This document shows positions 1 through 5,721 of a DNA stretch of 6,846 bases, one piece after another; within the stretch, counting starts at the first letter, position 1; the number at the start of each line of letters is the position of its first letter. Location: the NCBI GenBank assembly GCA_947626725.1, contig CANQTI010000102.1, forward strand, positions 1 through 6,846. The letters are read 5' to 3'. Under the pieces are notes generated by a model. The model saw nothing but the letters and a program-made list of their open reading frames with translations. It searched no databases and was not told the origin of the DNA. The position numbers were made by a program, and so were the translations under genes. The DNA comes from an uncultured Eisenbergiella sp. (GTDB lineage: Bacteria; Bacillota; Clostridia; Lachnospirales; Lachnospiraceae).

Positions 1-30
1 GAAGCAGCCAGAAAACGTAAATACAACTAA
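1..30 (+). CDS. Possible C-terminal tail of an upstream gene (partial)
   Basis: Frame 1 is open from the window edge and ends with TAA at 28-30, giving the basic tail EAARKRKYN. The stop lies 7 nt before the stem of a convincing intrinsic terminator, which is where the end of a gene would be expected. Only nine codons are visible, so no family can be assigned. Frame 3 closes at TAA 18-20. Frame 2 runs through the first arm of the terminator stem and stops at 44-46, so frame 1 is the best of the three. The terminator position is the main support. Confidence 0.3.
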   Translation, partial: EAARKRKYN

Positions 31-37
31 TGGCATG

Positions 38-67
38 AGTCCCTGAGGTTTGTCCCCAGGGACTTTT
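38..67 (+). terminator. Intrinsic terminator of the upstream gene
   Basis: AGTCCCTGAGG (38-48) pairs with CCCCAGGGACT (54-64), giving 10 pairs with one A-C mismatch (46/56) around the 5-nt loop TTTGT. A short T tract, TTTT (64-67), follows and starts at the last paired base. The shape fits a Rho-independent terminator for whatever gene ends at about position 30. It separates that gene from the lysozyme. Confidence 0.72.
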
Positions 68-82
68 GATTCATGAAAATGG

Positions 83-105
83 GAAAGCACGCGAGGCGTG
101 CTTTC
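83..105 (+). other. Perfect 10-bp hairpin in the lysozyme leader
   Basis: GAAAGCACGC (83-92) and GCGTGCTTTC (96-105) are perfect inverted repeats around a 3-nt loop, GAG. The hairpin lies 19 bp beyond the first terminator and 54 bp before the chosen lysozyme start. The downstream T content (TTTCTGTTGTG) is modest, so it may be a second weak terminator, one that also serves the opposite strand, or a stem in the lysozyme 5' leader. The structure is certain from the sequence; the role is inference. Confidence 0.5.
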
Positions 106-146
106 TGTTGTGTAATGGCAGGAAGGATATTTTTTCCAGCAGAACC

Positions 147-152
147 GGAGGA
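147..152 (+). promoter_or_regulatory. Ribosome binding site that fixes the lysozyme start
   Basis: GGAGGA ends 6 nt before ATG 159. The same frame is open upstream to a TTG at 66, but that reading would be translated through the 83-105 hairpin and has no Shine-Dalgarno. A later in-frame ATG at 267 has only AAGGGA three bases away. The 159 start is therefore preferred. I see no convincing -35/-10 pair between 106 and 146. Confidence 0.8.
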
Positions 153-158
153 ATACGA

Positions 159-1718
159 ATGAATTTAAAAAAACGGATGGATTCCGAAAGACAGATAGGA
201 TTGGAGAGAAAGAGAGCCGAAAAGAAGCGGACGCTCCCTGGGAGGCAGAGCTGTTTTAAGGGACGGATGAAACGGGCGGCGGGCATCGCGCTGGCAGCGT
301 TTCTCTCCTTTGGAGTTCTGGCGGGAAACGGGTTTGAGGCCGAGGCTGCGCCTCTGGCGAAGGGAATTGACGTTTCCATGTATCAGAAGGGGGTCAATTG
401 GAGCGCGGTCAAAAACGCCGGATATGATTTCGCTTTTGTGAAGATCGGCAGCGCCAAAAGCGGGCTGGATCCCTTTTTCGCGGCGAATATGATGGGGGCT
501 TCGGCCGTCGGCATGAAGGTGGGGGCGTACGTCTATTCCTATGCGACTACGGTGGAAGGCGCGATCACGGAAGCGCAGTTCGCCATCGCGGCGCTGGCTC
601 CTTTTTCCGTGAGCCTTCCGGTGGTGTACGACCTGGAGGATACCGTACATAAGAATATGACGCCGGATCAGCTCGCGGCCCTCACGGTCGCGTTCTGTAC
701 GACGGTGCAGGCGGCGGGATATTATCCCATGCTCTATGCCAGCCGGAACTGGGCGGTGGAGAAGATCGCAGCGGTACCCTTTGACAAGTGGATTGCGCAG
801 TACAGCGATTCCTGTACGTATCCAGGTCCTGCCTTCTGGCAGTTTTCCAGCAAGGGCTCAGTGCCCGGCATTGAAGGAAATGTAGATCTGAATTTTCAGC
901 TGAAGGATTTTTCCAACCTGATTATCGCCAATGGCTTCGTGGATCGGGGCGGTAAGACCTACTATTATCGGAATTACAGGATGCAGTACGGGTTTGTGGA
1001 GGACGGCGGCCGGACTTATTTCATGAACGCGGACGGGTCCATGTACAAGCAGGGATGGATCGGTGATGGGGTGAACATGTTTTATATGGATACCAGCGAC
1101 GGTCATATGCTGCATGATCTGGTGACCATAGCAGGGAAGAACTATTATTTTCTGCCCAATGGTCTGATGTATCGCGGCATCCTGCCCTTAGACGGAAAGG
1201 TATATCTGTTCGGCGCGGACGGCGCCATGTATTACGGCTTTTATGAAGATCCCACTGCCGGGATGCGGTATTTCGGGGAAGACGGCAATATGGCGGTGAA
1301 TGTGTTCCTGGATATGAATGGCGGCCGATACTATTTTAATCCGGCGGGCATCATGTCCGTGGGACTTACACCCATCGGGACAGATATTTATCTGTTTGGC
1401 GCGGACGGCAGAATGCAGTTCGGCTGGTATGCGGACGCGGCGGGGATGCGCTATTTCACGGAAAACGGGACCATGGCGGTCAATACAGCGCTGACATTGG
1501 ACGGTCTGACATATCAGTTTGACGCCAACGGCATCGCGGCGGTGATGCCTGTGATGGATCCTGCGGGCTGGATCGTGGACCCGGCCTCCGGTACGGTGAC
1601 GGATTCTGTCACTGGCCAGATTGTGGACCCGGCGTTGGCCGCACAGGTGATGCAGCAGGCGCTGGAGGCTGCACAGGCTGCCGCGGGGCAGACCGTTCCG
1701 GCTGTTCCGGTTCCTTGA
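159..1718 (+). CDS. Secreted GH25 lysozyme (N-acetylmuramidase) with C-terminal cell-wall-binding repeats
   Basis: This 519-residue protein hydrolyses the beta-1,4 bond between N-acetylmuramic acid and N-acetylglucosamine in peptidoglycan, acting outside the membrane. A long basic N-terminal region (residues 1-38) precedes a hydrophobic signal segment (about 40-57) and an AEA cleavage site near residue 63. The GH25 domain covers about 67-255. It opens with KGIDVSMYQ (Asp71) and carries the catalytic pair Asp158 and Glu160 in VVYDLED, then WQFSS (about 227) and NVDLN (about 242). From 264 to 459 there are about ten 20-residue aromatic/Gly repeats of the choline- or wall-binding type. An Ala-rich tail with VDP motifs ends in PVPVP, and no LPXTG anchor is present. 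It may be an autolysin or a spore or cell-separation enzyme; a phage origin is less likely, as no phage genes are nearby. The fold and activity are secure; the ligand of the repeats is unknown. Confidence 0.93.
   Translation: MNLKKRMDSERQIGLERKRAEKKRTLPGRQSCFKGRMKRAAGIALAAFLSFGVLAGNGFEAEAAPLAKGIDVSMYQKGVNWSAVKNAGYDFAFVKIGSAKSGLDPFFAANMMGASAVGMKVGAYVYSYATTVEGAITEAQFAIAALAPFSVSLPVVYDLEDTVHKNMTPDQLAALTVAFCTTVQAAGYYPMLYASRNWAVEKIAAVPFDKWIAQYSDSCTYPGPAFWQFSSKGSVPGIEGNVDLNFQLKDFSNLIIANGFVDRGGKTYYYRNYRMQYGFVEDGGRTYFMNADGSMYKQGWIGDGVNMFYMDTSDGHMLHDLVTIAGKNYYFLPNGLMYRGILPLDGKVYLFGADGAMYYGFYEDPTAGMRYFGEDGNMAVNVFLDMNGGRYYFNPAGIMSVGLTPIGTDIYLFGADGRMQFGWYADAAGMRYFTENGTMAVNTALTLDGLTYQFDANGIAAVMPVMDPAGWIVDPASGTVTDSVTGQIVDPALAAQVMQQALEAAQAAAGQTVPAVPVP
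948..1535 (+). repeat. Wall-binding repeat region with a duplicated three-repeat block
   Basis: Residues 264-459 of the lysozyme consist of short units built on (G)GxxYYF-x-ADG-x-M-x-x-G. A higher-order repeat is visible: the block starting YLFGADG at residue 349 (base 1203) recurs at residue 411 (base 1389), a period of 186 bp. In both blocks the order is YLFGADG, then GMRYF with xMAVN, then a third aromatic unit. The second block lacks one codon near DPTAG/DAAG. The conserved order suggests an in-frame tandem duplication of three units that has since diverged. Confidence 0.8.
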
Positions 1719-1828
1719 GCGTTTCGGCACAGGGAGAGAACGGACAGGCAGTGAGCGGCAGATTCCACTCATAATTCGTTCGGTTCGGCATAAAAATGAA
1801 GTAAAGGCGATCGAACGGAGTATGTGCG

Positions 1829-3016
1829 ATGAAACAGGGTATACGAAGATGCGCGGCTCTGTTGTTTGTTTCCGTTTTGCTGTCTGCCGTGCTGGCAGCC
1901 GCAAAAGGGAGTTTCGTATACGCGGCGGAGGGCGCGCCAATGATTTCGGCCCCCTCCGCCATTTTGCTGGAGGCCTCCACGGGAAAGGTCATCTATGAAC
2001 ACAACGCCGATCAGATTTGTTCTCCGGCCAGCATCACCAAGATCATGACGCTGCTTCTGATCTTTGATGCGCTGGACGCCGGAAAGATAAAACTGACGGA
2101 TGAGGTGATCACCAGCGAACACGCCCAGTCTATGGGGGGCTCTCAGGTTTTCCTGGAGGCGGGAGAACTGCAGACAGTGGATACGCTGATCAAGTGTATT
2201 GCCGTGGCCAGCGGCAATGATGCGGCTGCAGCCATGGCGGAGTATGTGGCGGGCAGCGAGGCGGAGTTTGTCGCGCGAATGAATCAGCGTGCGGAAGAGC
2301 TCGGGATGGAGAACACGCATTTTGTTGACTGCTGCGGTCTGACGGATTCCGACGAGCACCATACCAGTGCCCGGGATGTGGCGGCGATGAGCCGGGAACT
2401 GGTGACAAAATATCCGGATGTTTACCGCTATACCGGAATCTGGATGGAGGATATCACCCATACCACAGCGCGGGGAAGCAGTCCCTTTACCCTATCTTCC
2501 ACCAATAAGCTGCTGAAGCAGTACCAATGGGCGACCGGACTGAAAACCGGTTTTACTAACAAGGCGAAGTTCTGTCTTTCGGCGACGGCCAGGAAGGACG
2601 ATGTGGAGATGATCGCCGTGGTGATGGCGGAGCCGGATTCCAGAACCCGATTCGCGGATGCGGCGTCCCTGCTCAATTACGGTTACAGCATCAGCTCCTT
2701 ATACCGGGATGAGAACCAGGAGAAGATTCCGCCGCTGGAGGTGAAGGGAGGCGTGGAGGAGAACGTCGCGCTTGCCTATGATTCCAGCTTCTCTTATCTG
2801 GACGTGGAAGGAAATGACGTGAAGATGATTCAGAAACGGGTGGAGCTGCCGCAGAATGTACAGGCGCCGGTGCGGGCCGGGGATACGGCCGGGAAAGCGG
2901 AGTATGTTCTGAACGGAGAGGTCATCGGTTCCGTGCCGATTCTGTACGCCGCCAGCGTGAAAAAGGCGGGATACGCGGATTATCTGGGAAAGACATTCCG
3001 GACTTATTTGTTATAA
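1829..3016 (+). CDS. D-alanyl-D-alanine carboxypeptidase, S11 family, DacF-like (low-molecular-weight PBP)
   Basis: This 395-residue serine DD-carboxypeptidase removes the terminal D-Ala from pentapeptide stems outside the membrane and so limits cross-linking. A signal peptide spans about residues 1-32, ending FVYAA. The three active-site motifs are intact: SxxK as Ser68-Ile-Thr-Lys71, SxN as Ser128-Gly129-Asn130, and KTG as Lys239-Thr240-Gly241. A C-terminal PBP5-like beta domain lies at about 298-375, followed by a likely amphipathic, membrane-associating end. The length matches B. subtilis DacF and DacA-type enzymes. The start is supported by CGGAG (1816-1820), 8 nt before ATG. Cys64 lies four residues before the nucleophile. 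No terminator separates it from the lysozyme 110 bp upstream, so read-through is possible. The enzyme class is secure. Vegetative versus sporulation use cannot be told from the sequence. Confidence 0.94.
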   Translation: MKQGIRRCAALLFVSVLLSAVLAAAKGSFVYAAEGAPMISAPSAILLEASTGKVIYEHNADQICSPASITKIMTLLLIFDALDAGKIKLTDEVITSEHAQSMGGSQVFLEAGELQTVDTLIKCIAVASGNDAAAAMAEYVAGSEAEFVARMNQRAEELGMENTHFVDCCGLTDSDEHHTSARDVAAMSRELVTKYPDVYRYTGIWMEDITHTTARGSSPFTLSSTNKLLKQYQWATGLKTGFTNKAKFCLSATARKDDVEMIAVVMAEPDSRTRFADAASLLNYGYSISSLYRDENQEKIPPLEVKGGVEENVALAYDSSFSYLDVEGNDVKMIQKRVELPQNVQAPVRAGDTAGKAEYVLNGEVIGSVPILYAASVKKAGYADYLGKTFRTYLL

Positions 3017-3131
3017 CTGCGCGCGGCGCTCGCGGCTCAGTGCCGGAGTACGGTTTCCCTGCGGCGCTGCGGAGCGCATGCGGCAAAACAGGAGGCATTT
3101 GCACAGCGCCGCGGGATGGAATGAGGTTTCT
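3017..3131 (+). other. GC-rich structured spacer between the carboxypeptidase and the phosphoesterase
   Basis: This 115-bp stretch is visibly richer in G and C than the flanking genes. It contains the 8-mer GCGGCGCT twice (3023-3030 and 3061-3068) and its complement AGCGCCGC at 3105-3112, so either copy can form the stem. The best stem is 3058-3069 with 3104-3115, 12 pairs including one G-T. Inside it GCAAA (3083-3087) pairs with TTTGC (3098-3102) and shows GGAGG in the loop. A smaller hairpin, CGGC/GCCG, sits at 3033-3045. There is no T run, so this is not a standard terminator. It may be a leader structure or a copy of a dispersed repeat. Confidence 0.5.
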
Positions 3132-3995
3132 ATGGCAAAAGTTGTTTTGATCTGTCTGCTGATCGTCTGCGGCATATTCGGCGTGGCCGCCGTCCGGGAC
3201 AGCAACCGCTTCGTGACGGTATCCTACCGGATTGCGGACGCCAGGATCCGGAAAAGGATGCGGCTTGTATTGCTGGCGGATCTTCATAACAAACAGTACG
3301 GCAGGGACAATGAGAAGCTGCTCCGCCAGATCACGGCGGCGGAGCCTGATCTGGTGGTGTGTGCCGGGGACATGGTAACTTCCGTGCGCGGAAAATCCAT
3401 GGAACCGGCGAAATCGCTGGTGGGGAAGCTGGCCGCGCGTTATCCGTTTTATTATGCCCTCGGCAATCATGAAGGCCGGCTCTTTCAGAACCCGGATGTG
3501 TATGACGGCATGGGGGAAGCGTATCGGGATTTCTTAATGGACAGCGGGGCCGTTCTTTTGGAAAATGAAAGCGCGCTGCTTCCGGCCTGTGGACTTCGGA
3601 TCTATGGGCTGGACATTCCGGAGAATAAATACCGGAAATTTCGCAAGCTGCAGTTTTCAGCGGAAGAACTGAATCATTTGCTGGGACAGGCTTCCGGGGA
3701 TGCGTATTGTATTCTGCTCGCGCATCATCCCGCCTATTTTGATGCCTATGCGCAGTGGGGGGCGGACCTTACGCTCTCCGGCCATCTTCATGGCGGCGTG
3801 ATGCGGCTGCCGTTTTTGGGAGGCGTGCTGTCCACTTCGTTCACGCTGTTTCCCAGATATGACGGGGGATTGTTTGAAAAGGCGGGCCGAAAAATGGTGG
3901 TCAGCCGCGGGCTGGGAAGCCATACGATTCCGGTTCGTCTGTTCAATCCGGCGGAGCTTGTGGTGATCGATCTGGAACCGAAAGGAGAGGGATGA
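3132..3995 (+). CDS. Membrane-anchored calcineurin-like metallophosphoesterase (YkuE/YaeI type)
   Basis: This 287-residue protein belongs to the binuclear-metal phosphoesterases. Residues 3-21 form one hydrophobic segment, so the catalytic part is probably tethered to the membrane. The metal-ligand motifs appear in order: DLH (Asp50, His52), GD (Gly79-Asp80), GNHE (Asn112, His113), AHHP (His198 or His199) and GHLH (His218, His220). The true substrate is unknown; relatives act on diverse phosphoesters. ATG 3132 is chosen because it starts directly at the hydrophobic segment and has GAGG (3123-3126) 5 nt away. An in-frame ATG at 3078 (18 more residues, SD only 3 nt away) and a TTG at 3099 after GGAGG are alternatives, but both would be translated through the spacer stem. 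The stop is 6 bp before scpA, which implies co-transcription. Confidence 0.9.
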   Translation: MAKVVLICLLIVCGIFGVAAVRDSNRFVTVSYRIADARIRKRMRLVLLADLHNKQYGRDNEKLLRQITAAEPDLVVCAGDMVTSVRGKSMEPAKSLVGKLAARYPFYYALGNHEGRLFQNPDVYDGMGEAYRDFLMDSGAVLLENESALLPACGLRIYGLDIPENKYRKFRKLQFSAEELNHLLGQASGDAYCILLAHHPAYFDAYAQWGADLTLSGHLHGGVMRLPFLGGVLSTSFTLFPRYDGGLFEKAGRKMVVSRGLGSHTIPVRLFNPAELVVIDLEPKGEG

Positions 3996-4001
3996 CAGGG
4001 A

Positions 4002-4766
4002 ATGGCGCTGGAAGTGAAGCTGGAGGCGTTTGAGGGCCCACTGGATCTGCTTTTGCATCTGATCGAAAAAAACAAGGTGGATATTTACGATATCCCTATC
4101 GTGGAGATCACGGAGCAATATTTGGACTATATTCGGCAAATGGAGTCGGAGGATATGAACGTGATGAGCGAATTTCTCGTCATGGCGGCCACACTGCTGG
4201 ATATCAAGTGCAGAATGCTTCTGCCGCGGGAGGTCAATGAGGAGGGCGAGGAAGAAGACCCCAGGGCGGAATTGGTACAAAAACTGCTGGAATATAAAAT
4301 GTATAAGTATATGTCCTATGAATTGAGGGACATGCAGCTGGACGCGGGCCAGAGTTTCTATAAAGGGACCACGATCCCGAAAGAAGTGGAGGCGTTTCGT
4401 CCTCCGGTGGATTATGAACAGCTGCTGGGAGAGCTGACGCTGAACGGACTCCATGAGATTTTTAAAAGCGTGATTCGCCGACAGGAAGAAAAGGTGGATC
4501 CGGTCCGCAGCGGATTTGGAAAGATCGAAAAGGATGAGATCAGTCTGGAAGAGAAGAGCGGACATGTGCAGGCATTTCTGCGTGTTCACAGGCGGTTTTC
4601 CTTTCGGGAACTGCTGGAGCGCCAGCACAGCAAAATGGATGTGATCGTCACTTTCCTGGTGGTGCTGGAGCTGATGCGGGTGGGAAAGATCACCGTGGAG
4701 CAGGCGGGGATCGATGAAGAGATCACGGTGATCTCCAGAGAAGATTTTGATGAGGAACAAGATTGA
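4002..4766 (+). CDS. scpA: Segregation and condensation protein A (kleisin)
   Basis: ScpA is the kleisin subunit that bridges the SMC heads and binds ScpB in the bacterial condensin, which compacts and separates daughter chromosomes in the cytoplasm. The 254-residue length matches the family. The N-terminal signature FEGPLDLLLHLIEKNKVDIYDI starts at Phe10 (SMC-neck-binding helical domain, about 1-85). An acidic linker with EEGEEED is at about 80-86, and the ScpB-binding middle follows. The C-terminal winged helix carries VTFLVVLELMRVGKI (216-230), which contacts the SMC cap. Its Shine-Dalgarno (GGAGAGGG, 3984-3991) lies within the end of the phosphoesterase gene, so translation is probably coupled. 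The final codons and stop (TGA 4764-4766) form part of the left arm of a perfect 16-bp hairpin, so the gene end overlaps the structured element downstream. Confidence 0.97.
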   Translation: MALEVKLEAFEGPLDLLLHLIEKNKVDIYDIPIVEITEQYLDYIRQMESEDMNVMSEFLVMAATLLDIKCRMLLPREVNEEGEEEDPRAELVQKLLEYKMYKYMSYELRDMQLDAGQSFYKGTTIPKEVEAFRPPVDYEQLLGELTLNGLHEIFKSVIRRQEEKVDPVRSGFGKIEKDEISLEEKSGHVQAFLRVHRRFSFRELLERQHSKMDVIVTFLVVLELMRVGKITVEQAGIDEEITVISREDFDEEQD

Positions 4767-4796
4767 AAAATGAGCTTGATAGCTCATTTTTCAATC
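4761..4796 (+). terminator. Perfect 16-bp hairpin over the scpA stop codon, possible weak bidirectional terminator
   Basis: GATTGAAAAATGAGCT and its exact complement flank the 4-nt loop TGAT. The scpA TGA (4764-4766) is inside the left arm. The core ATGAGCT/AGCTCAT is followed by TTTTT (4787-4791), matched by AAAAA on the other side, which is the layout of a bidirectional intrinsic terminator. The core has few GC pairs, so termination would probably be partial and would lower scpB expression relative to scpA. It could equally be the first arm of the larger structured element. Confidence 0.45.
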
Positions 4797-4936
4797 GGCA
4801 ATTTGTGCCGGAGCGTCACAAATTGCCCTGATGGCAAACGACGGATGACATGTTCCATGACATCCTTACGTTATGAGAAATCGCCTTCGCGAATTTCTCG
4901 GGAGGAGCCTCGGCTCTCTCCTGCCCCATCGCGTAA

Positions 4937-4952
4937 ACGCTCCGGAATGGAG
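4937..4952 (+). promoter_or_regulatory. scpB Shine-Dalgarno with a competing anti-SD segment
   Basis: GGAG (4949-4952) is the scpB ribosome binding site, 5 nt before ATG 4958. CTCC (4940-4943) can pair with it across the loop GGAAT and hide it. The same CTCC lies inside ACGCTCCGG (4937-4945), which is perfectly complementary to the H2 loop at 4808-4816. The two pairings cannot form together, so the sequence has the form of an on/off translation switch. No ligand or trigger is evident. Confidence 0.45.
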
Positions 4953-4957
4953 TAAAA

Positions 4958-5530
4958 ATGGATGAAAAAAAGCAGGAAGCCATTCTGGAGGCGATCCTTT
5001 TCACCATGGGGGAATCTGTGGAAACGAGGCGCCTGGCGGAGATCATAGAAGAGACGCCGGCCAGAACCAGGAAGATTCTGGAAAAAATGAAAATGGAATG
5101 GGAAGAGGATGGCAGAGGCGTGTCCCTGATTGCGCTGGAGGATGCCTGGCAAATGTGCACCAGACCGGAGATGTATGAGTATCTGATCCAGATCGCAAAA
5201 GCGCCGCGAAAATACACATTGACGGAAACGCTTCTGGAGACCCTTTCTATCATCGCCTACAAGCAGCCGGTGACGAAACTGGATGTGGAACGCATCCGGG
5301 GCGTCAACTGTGATCATGCCATTAATCGGCTGATCGAGTTTGATCTGGTGACGGAACTGGGGCGCATGGACGCGCCCGGGCGGCCGCTTTTGTTTGGAAC
5401 GACGGAGCAGTTCCTGCGTTCCTTTGGCGTCAGCTCCCTGGAGGAATTGCCCGAGCTCTCCGCAGTCCAGCTTGAGGAATTCAAAGAGCAGGCGCAGCAG
5501 GAGGCGAAGGAGATGCAGTCGGATTCTTAA
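4958..5530 (+). CDS. scpB: Segregation and condensation protein B
   Basis: ScpB forms a dimer that binds the middle of ScpA and modulates the Smc-ScpAB condensin used in chromosome segregation. At 190 residues it has the family's usual length. It consists of two winged-helix domains, about 4-80 and 85-160, and an acidic, glutamine-rich tail. Diagnostic motifs are ETLSIIAYKQPVTK (94-107), IRGV (113-116), and the GR...GRP...FGTT block (135-149), followed by FLRSFGVSSLEELP. The start is fixed by GGAG 5 nt upstream. The gap of 191 bp from scpA is large for this pair and is filled by the structured element, so scpB expression may be set separately from scpA. Confidence 0.97.
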   Translation: MDEKKQEAILEAILFTMGESVETRRLAEIIEETPARTRKILEKMKMEWEEDGRGVSLIALEDAWQMCTRPEMYEYLIQIAKAPRKYTLTETLLETLSIIAYKQPVTKLDVERIRGVNCDHAINRLIEFDLVTELGRMDAPGRPLLFGTTEQFLRSFGVSSLEELPELSAVQLEEFKEQAQQEAKEMQSDS

Positions 5531-5721
5531 GCTGTTCCAGGGATGCGGGGATATATTCGGTAGGAGTACTTTTTCAGGGGAGATGGAAAGCGGCCGGGTT
5601 TGGCGGGAAATTGGTCGGGACCAAAGCGGACCGTCATGAAAAGGAGAGAGCCCTTCATATATATAGAGAAGACGCAGCTGCCCAAACTTCGGCGTCTGCG
5701 AAAAACGGCACGGAGGGTCTC
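5531..5721 (+). other. Spacer between scpB and the second carboxypeptidase
   Basis: No RNA gene or strong terminator is visible. It holds a 5-bp hairpin, TTGGT-CGGG-ACCAA (5611-5624), an AT-rich run CATATATATAG (5656-5666), and two competing pairings near the next gene: AGACGC/GCGTCT (5670-5675/5692-5697) or CGCAG/CTGCG (5673-5677/5696-5700). A 29-codon ORF overlaps its right half. A promoter for the downstream gene may lie around the AT-rich run, but I could not fit a clear -35 element. Confidence 0.4.

Larger units (their letters stand above)
4761..4957 (+). ncRNA. Candidate structured RNA or cis-regulatory element between scpA and scpB
   Basis: Nearly all of 4761-4931 can be paired on the + strand. 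H1 is 4761-4776/4781-4796 (16 bp, perfect). H2 is 4797-4807/4817-4827 (11 bp, perfect) and abuts H1. A closing stem, 4829-4836/4922-4931 (GATGG with CCATC, plus CA/TG after a CC bulge and an outer T-G), encloses three arms. H3 spans 4837-4872 (AACG/CGTT, then GGATG-A-CATG with its mirror, an A-A mismatch and loop TTC). H4 spans 4875-4899 (10 bp, one bulged A, loop CTTC). H5 spans 4901-4921 (8 bp, one bulged T, loop CTCG). Junction linkers total three bases. The H2 loop (4808-4816) is also complementary to 4937-4945. I do not match it to a known riboswitch. The pairing is seen; the RNA function is inferred. A dispersed DNA repeat is the main alternative. Confidence 0.55.

Noticed and set aside
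1188..1940. 250-codon minus-strand ORF opposite the lysozyme repeats
   Set aside because: It has an Arg/His-rich composition, no motif, and lies antisense to well-supported GH25 repeats.
3657..4787. 376-codon minus-strand ORF opposite the phosphoesterase and scpA
   Set aside because: The + strand genes here have clear family motifs. The minus translation is low-complexity in His, Gln and Arg with no recognisable domain, so it is a shadow frame.
4770..4955. 61-codon + strand ORF filling the scpA-scpB spacer
   Set aside because: It is built almost entirely from the palindromic arms of the structured element, has no well-placed Shine-Dalgarno and resembles no protein family. It is more likely a by-product of RNA or repeat structure, though its stop 2 nt before scpB leaves coupling conceivable.
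5394..5639. + strand ORF overlapping the end of scpB
   Set aside because: It is out of frame with scpB, Ser/Arg-rich and has no motif. Its extension past scpB is short and lacks a ribosome binding site.
5633..5666. Sporulation sigma-factor (SigG/SigF-like) promoter before the second carboxypeptidase
   Set aside because: CATATATATA resembles a -10 element and TCATG is about 18 nt upstream, but both deviate from the consensus as I remember it. Support is too weak to list as a feature.
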